This document shows, piece after piece, positions 29,925 through 42,401 of a stretch of DNA of 64,000 bases (within the stretch, counting starts at the first letter, position 1; each line of letters opens with the position of its first letter). Source of the stretch: Drosophila persimilis (lineage: Eukaryota > Arthropoda > Insecta > Diptera > Drosophilidae); assembly GCF_003286085.1 (NCBI RefSeq), contig NW_020825444.1, positions 1 to 64,000 of the forward strand. The letters run 5' to 3'. The notes below the pieces were generated by a model that saw only the letters and a list, made by a program, of their open reading frames with translations, had not been told where the DNA came from and searched no databases. The position numbers were made by a program, and so were the translations under genes.

Positions 29925-32900
29925 TGTGGAGATAATGTTTTTTATCCCCAATCGGCCGACTAATTATTCCAATTAAATAAAACTCGGCGCAGAAATAAAA
30001 TTGCGATATGTTCTTTAATGCGTGACATCCAAATTGCAAGTGTGGCTTGCCTGCCCTTTACATTGCCGCTCCGATCGCTAAGCGCAGCTTCGCTCGGCCG
30101 ACGTCGGTAGGCAGACGCAAAGCGGAGATAGCGAAGAGCGAGCTGGCAGAGAGCGTTTAGCAGGGCAAGCAAGCGCAAAGCTTTAACAAACAAATGAGTG
30201 ACATAGACATAAGTAACAAACAAAATAAGCGGCTGAGGGCCAAGAATTAGGTGCTATTTGGCAAGCAGCTAATCGGCTGGGTTCTGCTCCCAACATTCAC
30301 CCCCCGTTGGAAGGCAAAGGCTTTCAACAGATCCACCCTGAAGGGGCAAAACCGCTATTTTTCCAACGGCCCTCTTGAAGATGCTTGCTTGTGCGCAGCT
30401 GGCGGCTACGCTGGGATGATCGTCGAACGCAATCGAACAGCAATCGGCGCTTCTTTACGAAGGCGGCTTGTCGTAATTACGTCTTGATCATCGGGAACCT
30501 CTGTAATTGCATAGAATGGCAGGAAATTTGGCAATGTAGAAATTGTTGAAAGTTGAATTTCATTTAGCGTGGATATGTAGGTTTTTAATATATGGAAAAG
30601 TTCGCGCTGCAGTTCCTGATTCTCCGATCGCAGTTTTTCCACTTGCACCTGGCACTCGAGCAGCTGCTTCCTGCATTGCTGCTCTAAGTTTTAGTACTCC
30701 CGCGTTGTGGGTCGAAAATCGTCAATAGAGATGCACGAGGAATTTTCAAAAGCGGCTAAAGCTGCACGCTTATTCTCCGAGCTATCAATGCTTTCTGATA
30801 CTATCCAACCAAGCTTTGTCTCCTGCAATGTTGGCAATTGGGCTGATAGTCGAATCTGTCCGACGCACATTAAATCGAAGAACGAACCAGAACCTATCAA
30901 CAGATCGATACGTTGGGGCTTGGAGAAATTAGGATCAGCTAGTTTTAGATTATTCGGCATTGGCCAATCCTTTGCGTCTACGCCGAAGTTAGGCTGCATT
31001 TCCGTAATTGAGTTGGTGACAATTGCAGCGAAGGAAGCTCGATAGCTTGCGTCCTGGGATTGTACAACTATATGTACAGACTTGCTCGAAGGTAGAATGG
31101 AATCTCCGATTCCAGAGATGTGAACATAAGACGAGCGATGATCCAACTGCAACTGATCAGCAAGTCTAGATGTTACAAAGTTTGCCTGTGATGCAGAATC
31201 CAAAATGGCACGACATGGGATAAGTGCTCCATAACGATCTGTTACATGGACGAGGGCAGTAGGTAGCAACACGTTCTGGCTAGGCTGAGATTTCTAGATC
31301 GAGGGGGGAGGGCTAGAACACCCGCTTGCTAGAAGCACAGTCGCGGCCTCTTGCTGGATCGATTCCTCGGCCGGTGAAGAGGAAGATGAAGCACCAGTTC
31401 CCGATGGCATGTGGAGTAGCGTGTGATGTTTGGCCTGGCAATGCCTGCAAAGTCCTGACCTGCACCTCTGCAATTCATGGCCTTTGTTGAGGCAGTTCAA
31501 ACACAAGCGGCTCTTCTTTGCTTCTTTGTATCGTTCAAACGCAGAGAGATTCAGGAATGCCTGACATCTAGATATGTAATGCTCGGAGGAATTGCAATGG
31601 TTACATATGGGGTTAGGATGGTCGTTACTGGAGGTGATAAGGGTGACAGGTTTGTCTTCTCCCACCTGTTGACTAGGACTTGTTGCCATGGCTGATCCCA
31701 AATTCTCCAGCATCCGACATCTCGCTTCCAAAAATGAGGCCATGCTTGACCACCGAGGCAATCCTGACGTCGGCAAGTTCTCTTCCCATTTCTCCTTTGT
31801 TTTGTGGTCCAGTTTCGTGCCTATGATGAAGATCAGCAACCCATCCGAAATCTCCTGCGGGGTCGCCAAGGTCTGAAGTGCACGCAAGTGCGAATTGATT
31901 TTGTCGCTGAGCGCGCGCAAGCCGATAGCTGAGCCCTTCTCCACCCCTTGCAGCCCGAAAATAGCCTTGACGTGTGCCTGAAAATGTAACAGTTTATTAT
32001 CGAATCGCAACATTAGCAAATTTAACGCCTTGTCGTAATTCTCCTCAGAAAGTTCCAAGGAACGAATCGTATCCAGCGCAGCACCATCTAGACATCCACG
32101 AAGATATTGGAATTTTTCGATGATTGGGATGGTCTTTCTGCACCATTGTCGAGAACATCGAGTGGAATTCTGGCCAATCCATGTAGTTCCCACCGAATCG
32201 CGGAAGCTGCAACTCGGGCATTCGAGAACGGCCTATACTATTATAGGCGAACAACGACGAATTCCCCTCGAGAGTATGCCGAGCTGTTGAATTGGCAACA
32301 TTTACCGTGCGAGCAGCCAGCAACTCCCCCGACAGCCTGGACCAAACCTTGACATAAACATTCGAAAAGTCCAGCCGGGCATCATGGGCTAACTGCAGGA
32401 AATCCAGCCTTTCAAGGCTCGTTTGAGCGGCATCGAAATCCGCATTCATTCGCTCGATTTGCTCTAAGCGAGCTTGAAGTTCTGCCTCATCTAACTCGGC
32501 AAGCTCTTCCTTGGTGAGAAAGCGATCCATGGCCTTTAGTTGGCGCGCGACGGACTCGGCCTTGTGCTTGTAGAAATCTACATCACTCGGCATTGCTGCG
32601 TTCGCGACATTGGTAGGCTCAGGTGCTGCCATGTTGAGGTTTTAAAAGAGTCACTCAGCACGACCGAAAAAAAACACCCTGTATACGTATAAACGTGGGA
32701 ACCGAAAGCAAAGGGATTACAGCTAATGCCTTTAGCTGTGCGAGCTGTCCGATTCCGCTTTGTACTCCGCTTGTGTGTATTAGTGATTTCGCTGCACTGC
32801 ACTGACCGAATTGTCGCGACAGAGAAATTAATAGCCAGCAATGCGTGTATGTAGGTGTATGTAAGTATGTTTTAGCACCGAATTGTGCTTAACCGCCGAA

Positions 32901-33358
32901 AATTTGTTAAGGCTAACGAATGTTGATCGCGAATGATTATTAATTGACACTGCAACTCAGAAATCACGTCGGGGTCACCAAATTTTATGTGGAGATAATG
33001 TTTTTTATCCCCAATCGGCCGACTAATTATTCCAATTAAATAAAACTCGGCGCAGAAATAAAATTGCGATATGTTCTTTAATGCGTGACATCCAAATTGC
33101 AAGTGTGGCTTGCCTGCCCTTTACATTGCCGCTCCGATCGCTAAGCGCAGCTTCGCTCGGCCGACGTCGGTAGGCAGACGCAAAGCGGAGATAGCGAAGA
33201 GCGAGCTGGCAGAGAGCGTTTAGCAGGGCAAGCAAGCGCAAAGCTTTAACAAACAAATGAGTGACATAGACATAAGTAACAAACGAAATAAGCGGCTGAG
33301 GGCCAAGAATTAGGTGCTATTTGGCAAGCAGCTAATCGGCTGGGTTCTGCTCCGAACA
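29925..33358 (-). mobile_element. BEL2 non-autonomous LTR retrotransposon, copy B1
   Basis: LTRs at 29925-30295 and 32988-33358, GTCAT on both sides. Counterpart of A1 but without the 13-base duplication. Confidence 0.93.
30406..32632 (-). pseudogene. gag: BEL2 gag-protease remnant, copy B1
   Basis: Starts at Met 32632. The N-terminal gag frame is open for 195 residues to 32045 because the codon at 32474-32476 is Gln where copies A1 and A2 have a stop. A frameshift near 32150 separates it from the rest of gag (31294-32193; three zinc knuckles). An in-frame TAG at 31294-31296 precedes the protease (30691-31272, CRAILDSASQ). A TAA at 30691-30693 precedes the coiled-coil-like tail that ends at 30406. 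RT, RNase H and integrase are absent. Confidence 0.87.
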
Positions 33359-33847
33359 GTCATGTCAGGGGGCACGGCACGGCACACGACAGACACCACA
33401 AAAAAGAAAACAGGGCACCACAGAAAAAAGGAAATGGCGACACGGCAAAGAACAATCAAAAGCGACACGACACGACACGGTTATAAACGTCCGACGATCG
33501 CAACCTCTCAAGCGGGTGGACGAGATGAGAGTGGCAGACGATATTCATTGTGGAACACTCCATATCCGCCAACTCTCACACTCTCCCCTCCACTCGATTG
33601 GCCCGATCGCCGATCGTCATTTACCGGTGCTCTCACCCCCGGTTCCACTTTCACTCACGCTAATATTGAGTGAGATGAAAGTGGTCCAAGGGCAGCAGCA
33701 CCGATAAGTTGGCAATGGAAAATTGTCTGGGCGTAATTGCCGAAGTTGGCGGCCGATAACACACTGGCATTGATAAATGCAATTTGAATTTCAATTGACT
33801 TTTGTGTGTTATCGGCTCGGGTATTTTCCTAATTGGCGTGGTATTTT
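33359..33847 (-). repeat. Non-LTR leader-like segment with palindrome, copy B1
   Basis: Same as 13384-13872; palindrome arms span 33752-33816. Confidence 0.55.
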
Positions 33848-34956
33848 TATACCCGATACTCAAAATGAGTATTGGGGTATATTAGATTTGTGGTAAAAGT
33901 GGATGTGTGTAACGTCCAGAAGGAATCGTTTCCGACCCTATAAAGTATATATATATTCTTGATCAGCATCAATAGCCGAGTCGATTGAGCCCTGTCTGTC
34001 TGTCCGTCCGTCCGTCTGTCCGTCTGTCCGTCCCCTTCAGCGCCTAATGCTCAAAGACTATAAGAGCTAGAGCAACGATGTTTTGGATCCAGACTTCTGT
34101 GATATGTCACTGCTCCAAAAATATTTCAAAACTTTGCCCCGCCCACTTCCGCCCCCACAAAGGGCGAAAATCTGTGGCATCCACAATTTCGACGATACGA
34201 GAAAACTAAAAACGCAGAATCGTAGAAGATGACTATATCTTTTAGAGTGCAAAATCTGAACCAGATCGTATAATTATTACAGCCAGAATCACGAAAACAA
34301 TTTCACTCTTTCTCGCTCTGTCTCACTCTAACACACAGGTTTCATGGTCGGTTTTGCCAATTGCAAAATATGAGTTCAAGGATCTCAGAACCTATAAAAG
34401 CCAGAGCAACCAAATTTGGTATCCACACTCCTGTGATATCGGACCTTGACCGTTTCCTGTCCAAATTTCGCCACACCCCCTTCCGCCCCCGCAAAGGACG
34501 AAAATCTGAGGCAACCACAAATCTCAGAGACTATTAAGGCTAGAGTAACCAAATTTGGTACACACACTCCTTTAAGATGTCACTATAAAACGTATTTCTC
34601 AGAATTTCGCCCCACCCCCATCCGCCCCCACAAAGGACGAAAATCTGTTGCATCCACAATATTGCAGATTTGAGAAAACTAAAAATGCAGAATCATAGAT
34701 AATGACCATATCTATTAGATTGCTGAATCTGGATCAGATCAGATCATTTTTATAGCCAAAAGGAACAAATCAATTTGCAGTGGCTACGCAGCGCCCGACG
34801 TCACGCTCAGACTGATTTTCTGTCTCTCTCGCACGCACTCTTTGCCGTGTCGTTAAATATTAGCGGCATCTGCCGGAGGAGAGCCATACTGACTTAGTAT
34901 CGGGTATAACCGTAGAGTTGCGGTGTCCGCAGCAACTCACAACGTTCCCCCTCGTT
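33848..34956 (+). mobile_element. ISY/DINE-1-like Helitron, copy 3 of second unit (recombinant)
   Basis: Counterpart of 13873-14981. Its 5' part is like the Helitron at 38963 and its 3' part like the unconverted form at 8738. Confidence 0.9.
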
Positions 34957-35040
34957 TTTTTTTAAATTAATGTTATTTAATGGCGAGAAGAAAGTTTGTC
35001 GGTAGTAGTAGTGGCGGAGGGGGAAGGGACTTTTTGTCAT

Positions 35041-38000
35041 TGTGGAGATAATGTTTTTTATCCCCAATCGGCCGACTAATTATTCCAATTAAATAAAACT
35101 CGGCGCAGAAATAAAATTGCGATATGTTCTTTAATGCGTGACATCCAAATTGCAAGTGTGGCTTGCCTGCCCTTTACATTGCCGCTCCGATCGCTAAGCG
35201 CAGCTTCGCTCGGCCGACGTCGGTAGGCAGACGCAAAGCGGAGATAGCGAAGAGCGAGCTGGCAGAGAGCGTTTAGCAGGGCAAGCAAGCGCAAAGCTTT
35301 AACAAACAAATGAGTGACATAGACATAAGTAACAAACAAAATAAGCGGCTGAGGGCCAAGAATTAGGTGCTATTTGGCAAGCAGCTAATCGGCTGGGTTC
35401 TGCTCCCAACATTCACCCCCCGTTGGAAGGCAAAGGCTTTCAACAGATCCACCCTGAAGGGGCAAAACCGCTATTTTTCCAACGGCCCTCTTGAAGATGC
35501 TTGCTTGTGCGCAGCTGGCGGCTACGCTGGGATGATCGTCGAACGCAATCGAACAGCAATCGGCGCTTCTTTACGAAGGCGGCTTGTCGTAATTACGTCT
35601 TGATCATCGGGAACCTCTGTAATTGCATAGAATGGCAGGAAATTTGGCAATGTAGAAATTGTTGAAAGTTGAATTTCATTTAGCGTGGATATGTAGGTTT
35701 TTAATATATGGAAAAGTTCGCGCTGCAGTTCCTGATTCTCCGATCGCAGTTTTTCCACTTGCACCTGGCACTCGAGCAGCTGCTTCCTGCATTGCTGCTC
35801 TAAGTTTTAGTACTCCCGCGTTGTGGGTCGAAAATCGTCAATAGAGATGCACGAGGAATTTTCAAAAGCGGCTAAAGCTGCACGCTTATTCTCCGAGCTA
35901 TCAATGCTTTCTGATACTATCCAACCAAGCTTTGTCTCCTGCAATGTTGGCAATTGGGCTGATAGTCGAATCTGTCCGACGCACATTAAATCGAAGAACG
36001 AACCAGAACCTATCAACAGATCGATACGTTGGGGCTTGGAGAAATTAGGATCAGCTAGTTTTAGATTATTCGGCATTGGCCAATCCTTTGCGTCTACGCC
36101 GAAATTAGGCTGCATTTCCGTAATTGAGTTGGTGACAATTGCAGCGAAGGAAGCTCGATAGCTTGCGTCCTGGGATTGTACAACTATATGTACAGACTTG
36201 CTCGAAGGTAGAATGGAATCTCCGATTCCAGAGATGTGAACATAAGACGAGCGATGATCCAACTGCAACTGATCAGCAAGTCTAGATGTTACAAAGTTTG
36301 CCTGTGATGCAGAATCCAAAATGGCACGACATGGGATAAGTGCTCCATAACGATCTGTTACATGGACGAGGGCAGTAGGTAGCAACACGTTCTGGCTAGG
36401 CTGAGATTTCTAGATCGAGGGGGGAGGGCTAGAACACCCGCTTGCTAGAAGCACAGTCGCGGCCTCTTGCTGGATCGATTCCTCGGCCGGTGAAGAGGAA
36501 GATGAAGCACCAGTTCCCGATGGCATGTGGAGTAGCGTGTGATGTTTGGCCTGGCAATGCCTGCAAAGTCCTGACCTGCACCTCTGCAATTCATGGCCTT
36601 TGTTGAGGCAGTTCAAACACAAGCGGCTCTTCTTTGCTTCTTTGTATCGTTCAAACGCAGAGAGATTCAGGAATGCCTGACATCTAGATATGTAATGCTC
36701 GGAGGAATTGCAATGGTTACATATGGGGTTAGGATGGTCGTTACTGGAGGTGATAAGGGTGACAGGTTTGTCTTCTCCCACCTGTTGACTAGGACTTGTT
36801 GCCATGGCTGATCCCAAATTCTCCAGCATCCGACATCTCGCTTCCAAAAATGAGGCCATGCTTGACCACCGAGGCAATCCTGACGTCGGCAAGTTCTCTT
36901 CCCATTTCTCCTTTGTTTTGTGGTCCAGTTTCGTGCCTATGATGAAGATCAGCAACCCATCCGAAATCTCCTGCGGGGTCGCCAAGGTCTGAAGTGCACG
37001 CAAGTGCGAATTGATTTTGTCGCTGAGCGCGCGCAAGCCGATAGCTGAGCCCTTCTCCACCCCTTGCAGCCCGAAAATAGCCTTGACGTGTGCCTGAAAA
37101 TGTAACAGTTTATTATCGAATCGCAACATTAGCAAATTTAACGCCTTGTCGTAATTCTCCTCAGAAAGTTCCAAGGAACGAATCGTATCCAGCGCAGCAC
37201 CATCTAGACATCCACGAAGATATTGGAATTTTTCGATGATTGGGATGGTCTTTCTGCACCATTGTCGAGAACATCGAGTGGAATTCTGGCCAATCCATGT
37301 AGTTCCCACCGAATCGCGGAAGCTGCAACTCGGGCATTCGAGAACGGCCTATACTATTATAGGCGAACAACGACGAATTCCCCTCGAGAGTATGCCGAGC
37401 TGTTGAATTGGCAACATTTACCGTGCGAGCAGCCAGCAACTCCCCCGACAGCCTGGACCAAACCTTGACATAAACATTCGAAAAGTCCAGCCGGGCATCA
37501 TGGGCTAACTGCAGGAAATCCAGCCTTTCAAGGCTCGTTTGAGCGGCATCGAAATCCGCATTCATTCGCTCGATTTGCTCTAAGCGAGCTTGAAGTTCTG
37601 CCTCATCTAACTCGGCAAGCTCTTCCTTGGTGAGAAAGCGATCCATGGCCTTTAGTTGGCGCGCGACGGACTCGGCCTTGTGCTTGTAGAAATCTACATC
37701 ACTCGGCATTGCTGCGTTCGCGACATTGGTAGGCTCAGGTGCTGCCATGTTGAGGTTTTAAAAGAGTCACTCAGCACGACCGAAAAAAACACCCTGTATA
37801 CGTATAAACGTGGGAACCGAAAGCAAAGGGATTACAGCTAATGCCTTTAGCTGTGCGAGCTGTCCGATTCCGCTTTGTACTCCGCTTGTGTGTATTAGTG
37901 ATTTCGCTGCACTGCACTGACCGAATTGTCGCGACAGAGAAATTAATAGCCAGCAATGCGTGTATGTAGGTGTATGTAAGTATGTTTTAGCACCGAATTG

Positions 38001-38473
38001 TGCTTAACCGCCGAAAATTTGTTAAGGCTAACGAATGTTGATCGCGAATGATTATTAATTGACACTGCAACTCAGAAATCACGTCGGGGTCACCAAATTT
38101 TATGTGGAGATAATGTTTTTTATCCCCAATCGGCCGACTAATTATTCCAATTAAATAAAACTCGGCGCAGAAATAAAATTGCGATATGTTCTTTAATGCG
38201 TGACATCCAAATTGCAAGTGTGGCTTGCCTGCCCTTTACATTGCCGCTCCGATCGCTAAGCGCAGCTTCGCTCGGCCGACGTCGGTAGGCAGACGCAAAG
38301 CGGAGATAGCGAAGAGCGAGCTGGCAGAGAGCGTTTAGCAGGGCAAGCAAGCGCAAAGCTTTAACAAACAAATGAGTGACATAGACATAAGTAACAAACG
38401 AAATAAGCGGCTGAGGGCCAAGAATTAGGTGCTATTTGGCAAGCAGCTAATCGGCTGGGTTCTGCTCCGAACA
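35041..38473 (-). mobile_element. BEL2 non-autonomous LTR retrotransposon, copy B2
   Basis: LTRs at 35041-35411 and 38103-38473, GTCAT on both sides. Counterpart of A2. Confidence 0.93.
35522..37748 (-). pseudogene. gag: BEL2 gag-protease remnant, copy B2
   Basis: Same organisation as 30406-32632. Starts at Met 37748, and the N-terminal frame is open to 37161. A frameshift, a TAG at 36410-36412 and a TAA at 35807-35809 follow. It carries Gln at the codon that is TAA in A1 and A2. Confidence 0.87.
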
Positions 38474-38962
38474 GTCATGTCAGGGGGCACGGCACGGCAC
38501 ACGACAGACACCACAAAAAAGAAAACAGGGCACCACAGAAAAAAGGAAATGGCGACACGGCAAAGAACAATCAAAAGCGACACGACACGACACGGTTATA
38601 AACGTCCGACGATCGCAACCTCTCAAGCGGGTGGACGAGATGAGAGTGGCAGACGATATTCATTGTGGAACACTCCATATCCGCCAACTCTCACACTCTC
38701 CCCTCCACTCGATTGGCCCGATCGCCGATCGTCATTTACCGGTGCTCTCACCCCCGGTTCCACTTTCACTCACGCTAATATTGAGTGAGATGAAAGTGGT
38801 CCAAGGGCAGCAGCACCGATAAGTTGGCAATGGAAAATTGTCTGGGCGTAATTGCCGAAGTTGGCGGCCGATAACACACTGGCATTGATAAATGCAATTT
38901 GAATTTCAATTGACTTTTGTGTGTTATCGGCTCGGGTATTTTCCTAATTGGCGTGGTATTTT
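38474..38962 (-). repeat. Non-LTR leader-like segment with palindrome, copy B2
   Basis: Same as 13384-13872; palindrome arms span 38867-38931. Confidence 0.55.
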
Positions 38963-39990
38963 TATACCCGATACTCAAAATGAGTATTGGGGTATATTAG
39001 ATTTGTGGTAAAAGTGGATGTGTGTAACGTCCAGAAGGAATCGTTTCCGACCCTATAAAGTATATATATTCTTGATCAGCATCAATAGCCGAGTCGATTG
39101 AGCCCTGTCTGTCTGTCCGTCCGTCCGTCTGTCCGTCTGTCCGTCCCCTTCAGCGCCTAATGCTCAAAGACTATAAGAGCTAGAGCAACGATGTTTTGGA
39201 TCCAGACTTCTGTGATATGTCACTGCTCCAAAAATATTTCAAAACTTTGCCCCGCCCACTTCCGCCCCCACAAAGGGCGAAAATCTGTGGCATCCACAAT
39301 TTCGACGATACGAGAAAACTAAAAACTCAGATTCGTAGAAGATGACTATATCTTCTAGAGTGCAAAATCTGAACCAGATCGTATAATTATTACAGCCAGA
39401 ATCACGAAAACAATTTCACTCTTTCTCGCTCTGAGCCAGAGCAACCAAATTTGGTATCCACACTCCTGTGATATCGGACCTTGACCGTTTCCTGTCCAAA
39501 TTTCGCCACACCGCCTTCCGCCCCCGCAAAGGACGAAAATCTGAGGCAACCACAAATCTCAGAGACTATTAAGGCTATAGTAACCAAATTTGGTGCACAC
39601 ACTCCTTTAAGATGTCACTATAAAACGTATATCTCAGAATTTCGCCCCACCTCCATCCGCCCCCACAAAGGACGAAAATCTGTTGCATCCACAATATTGC
39701 AGATTTGAGAAAACTAAAAACGCAGAATCATAGATAATGACCATATCTATTAGATTGCTGAATCTGTATCAGATCAGACCATTTTTTTAGCCAAAAGGAA
39801 CAAATCAATTTGCAGTGGCTACGCAGCGCCCGACGTCACGCTCAGACTGATTTTCTGTCTCTCTCGCACGCACTCTTTGTCGTGTCGTTAAATATTAGCG
39901 GCGTCTGCCGGAGGAGAGCCATACTGACTTAGTATCGGGTATAACCTTAGAGTTGCGGTGTCCGCAGCAACTCACAACGTTCCCCCTCGT
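38963..39990 (+). mobile_element. ISY/DINE-1-like Helitron, copy 4 of second unit
   Basis: Full ends, but about 80 bases shorter than its neighbours owing to an internal deletion at about 39432. The 20-kb duplication ends at its base 73 (39035). It is the likely 5' parent of the recombinant Helitrons at 13873 and 33848. Confidence 0.9.
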
Positions 39991-41105
39991 TATACCCGAT
40001 ACTCAAAATGAGTATTGGGGTATATTAGATTTGTGGTAAAAGTGGATGTGTGTAACGTCCAGAATGAATCGTTTCCGACCCTATAAAGTATATATATTCT
40101 TGATCAGCATCAATAGCCGAGTCGATTGAGCCCTGTCTGTCTGTCCGTCCGTCCGTCTGTCCGTCTGTCCGTCTGTCCGTCCCCTTCAGCGCCTAATGCT
40201 CAAAGACTATAAGAGCTAGAGCAACGATGTTTTGGATCCAGACTTCTGTGATATGTCACTGCTCCAAAAATATTTCAAAACTTTTCCCCGCCCACTTCCG
40301 CCCCCACAAAGGGCGAAAATCTGTGGCATCCACAATTTCGACGATACGAGAAAACTAAAAACGCAGAATCGTAGAAGATGACTATATCTTCTAGAGTGCA
40401 AAATCTGAACCAGATCGTATAATTATTACAGCCAGAATCACGAAAACAATTTCACTCTTTCTCGCTCTGTCTCACTCTAACACACAGGTTTCATGGTCGG
40501 TTTTGCCAATTGCAAAATATGAGTTCAAGGATCTCAGAACCTATAAAAGCCAGAGCAACCAAATTTGGTATCCACACTCCTGTGATATCGGACCTTGACC
40601 GTTTCCTGTCCAAATTTCGCCACACCCCCTTCCGCCCCCGCAAAGGACGAAAATCTGAGGCAGCCACAAATCTCAGAGACTATTAAGGCTAGAGTAACCA
40701 AATTTGGTGCACACACTCCTTTAAGATGTCACTATAAAACGTATATCTCAGAATTTCGCCCCACCCCCATCCGCCCCCACAAAGGACGAAAATCTGTTGC
40801 ATCCACAATATTGCAGATTTGAGAAAACTAAAAACGCAGAATCATAGATAATGACCATATCTATTAGATTGCTGAATCTGGATCAGATCAGACCATTTTT
40901 TTAGCCAAAAGGAACAAATCAATTTGCAGTGGCTACGCAGCGCCCGACGTCACGCTCAGACTGATTTTCTGTCTCTCTCGCACGCACTCTTTGTCGTGTC
41001 GTTAAATATTAGCGGCGTCTGCCGGAGGAGAGCCATACTGACTTAGTATCGGGTATAACCTTAGAGTTGCGGTGTCCGCAGCAACTCACAACGTTCCCCC
41101 TCGTT
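39991..41105 (+). mobile_element. ISY/DINE-1-like Helitron, first of the 7-kb pair
   Basis: Full-length, abutting the previous Helitron head to tail. Its 3' end CTCGTT touches a poly-T run that is the poly(A) tail of a minus-strand non-LTR element, which fits Helitron insertion at a TT site. Confidence 0.9.
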
Positions 41106-41460
41106 TTTTTGTGTCATTAATGGCGCTGCCACTTGTCAGGTATTGGGGAATTTGGAAAGAAGAAGAAGAAAGAGAAAAGAAGAAGGGTAAGTAAATATAT
41201 AAATGGACTACAAAAATTTACAATTAGACTACAATAAGACTACAATAAATTACAAAAACTTATTGCTAATATCACAGATAATTAAGTAATGGTAAGTACA
41301 ACACACTACGGAACAATAGAAGTGACATCTACAACAAAAACATTGATTCAGACAAGGTAAAATAAACGATAATTGACATACATTTACACATATATAAACA
41401 TATTAATTACAATTTATTTTATTTCTAACAGGAGGACAAACGACAACGGAGCACCTGCCG
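41106..41460 (-). repeat. Non-LTR 3' UTR end with poly(A) tail (minus sense), C1
   Basis: T-run at the left edge, then text matching the reverse complement of 19880-20240. It joins the gypsy RNase H region at about 41461 with no gypsy LTR between. Small ORFs that run across this junction are composite. Confidence 0.7.
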
Positions 41461-42400
41461 TTGGTTCGTCATGGCATTCGCGGAGTACTCTCGTCCGGCC
41501 GTTTTTTTGGGCACGCATAGTTTCCACGGTATGTGGTCGTCGTCGTCGGCTCCGTGTCCTAGATAGCGGTATAGCTGCCCGTTTTCGTGCGTGTAGTCCG
41601 GGTACTTCTGGGGTTCGTCTTGGACTTGTTGGATCCTTTGCTTCAGCCAGGTGCATGCTGTGTCGTCCTCCTCGATGCGGGAGAGGGTCTCCAATGGTTG
41701 TCTTGACAGTGCGTCCGCGACTACGTTCTGGTTGCCGGCCCGATAATGCACGTCGTATTGGTATTGCTGTAGTTCGAGCGCCCATCTTGCTCCTCTACCA
41801 TAGGGGCTCTCGAGGGTATTCAGCCACTTTAGTGCGAGATGATCGGTTATGACGTCGAATCGGTAGCCTTCGAGATAAAATCGATGTTTTCGGATCGCCC
41901 AGATGACGGCGAGGCATTCCTTGTCGATGGCCGAGTAGTTTTCTTCTGCCTTGTGGAGGCGTCGACTGACGTATGCGATGACCCGCTCTTTCCCTTCGAT
42001 CTCTTGGGTGAGGACCGCGCCTACTCCAAGGTTGCTCGCGTCCGTCTGCAGGGAAAATTTGACGTTAAAGTCTGGGCAGGCGATTACCGGTGCGGTGGTG
42101 AGCAGTGTTTTCAGCTCGTCGAAGGCGTCTTGTTGTTCTTGGCCCCACGTCCATGCTTTCCCTTTCTTCATCAACAGTGACATTGGTTGGACTACGGTGG
42201 CAAAGTTTGGGACGAATCTGCGGTACCACCCGGCCCTGCCTACGTATTGTCGTAGCTCCTTCAGGTTGGTCGGCGGCCTCAGATCCCTTACGGCTGCGAT
42301 TTTGTCGGGGTCCGTGTGGATACCTTCTTCGCTGATCATGTGGCCCAGGTATTTTATCCGGCGTTGGAAGAATGCACACTTGTACGTGTTGACCCGTGTT
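41461..42400 (-). pseudogene. pol: Gypsy RT thumb and RNase H, C1
   Basis: Ty3/gypsy RT C-terminus (YKCAFFQRRIKYLGHMIS, then GIHTDPDKIAAV) followed by the RNase H domain. Active-site residues can be read: TDASNLGVGAVL (D), SAIDKECLAVIWAI (E), VITDHLALKW (D) and NVVADALSR (D). The frame ends where gypsy sequence ends at 41461, with a few residues from the adjacent non-LTR UTR. The RT catalytic core (the YVDD-type motif) lies in the deleted part, so no reverse transcriptase activity is possible. The upstream portion of the open frame overlaps gag in another frame and is not pol. Confidence 0.85.
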
Positions 42401-42401
42401 C

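Larger units (their letters stand above)
28726..33847. repeat. Nested ~5.1-kb Helitron+BEL2 tandem unit, copy B1
   Basis: Counterpart of 8738-13872 in the second 20-kb unit. It shares the longer A-run next to the BEL2 leader with A1, whereas the A2 and B2 copies share a shorter run. The nested duplication therefore predates the 20-kb one. Confidence 0.93.
33848..38962. repeat. Nested ~5.1-kb Helitron+BEL2 tandem unit, copy B2
   Basis: Counterpart of 13873-18987 in the second 20-kb unit at offset 19975. Confidence 0.93.
19061..39035. repeat. Second copy of the ~20-kb tandem duplication
   Basis: Complete unit of 19,975 bases. It begins with a non-LTR gag tail and 3' UTR, carries BEL1, a gag fragment, two Helitrons and two nested Helitron+BEL2 units, and ends 73 bases into a Helitron. 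That Helitron continues intact past the boundary, which marks the right edge of the duplicated segment. Confidence 0.93.

Noticed and set aside
41414..41785. Frames spanning 41425-41480 as one gypsy protein C-terminus
   Set aside because: The text left of about 41461 matches a non-LTR 3' UTR, so the last residues are a chance fusion at the joint.
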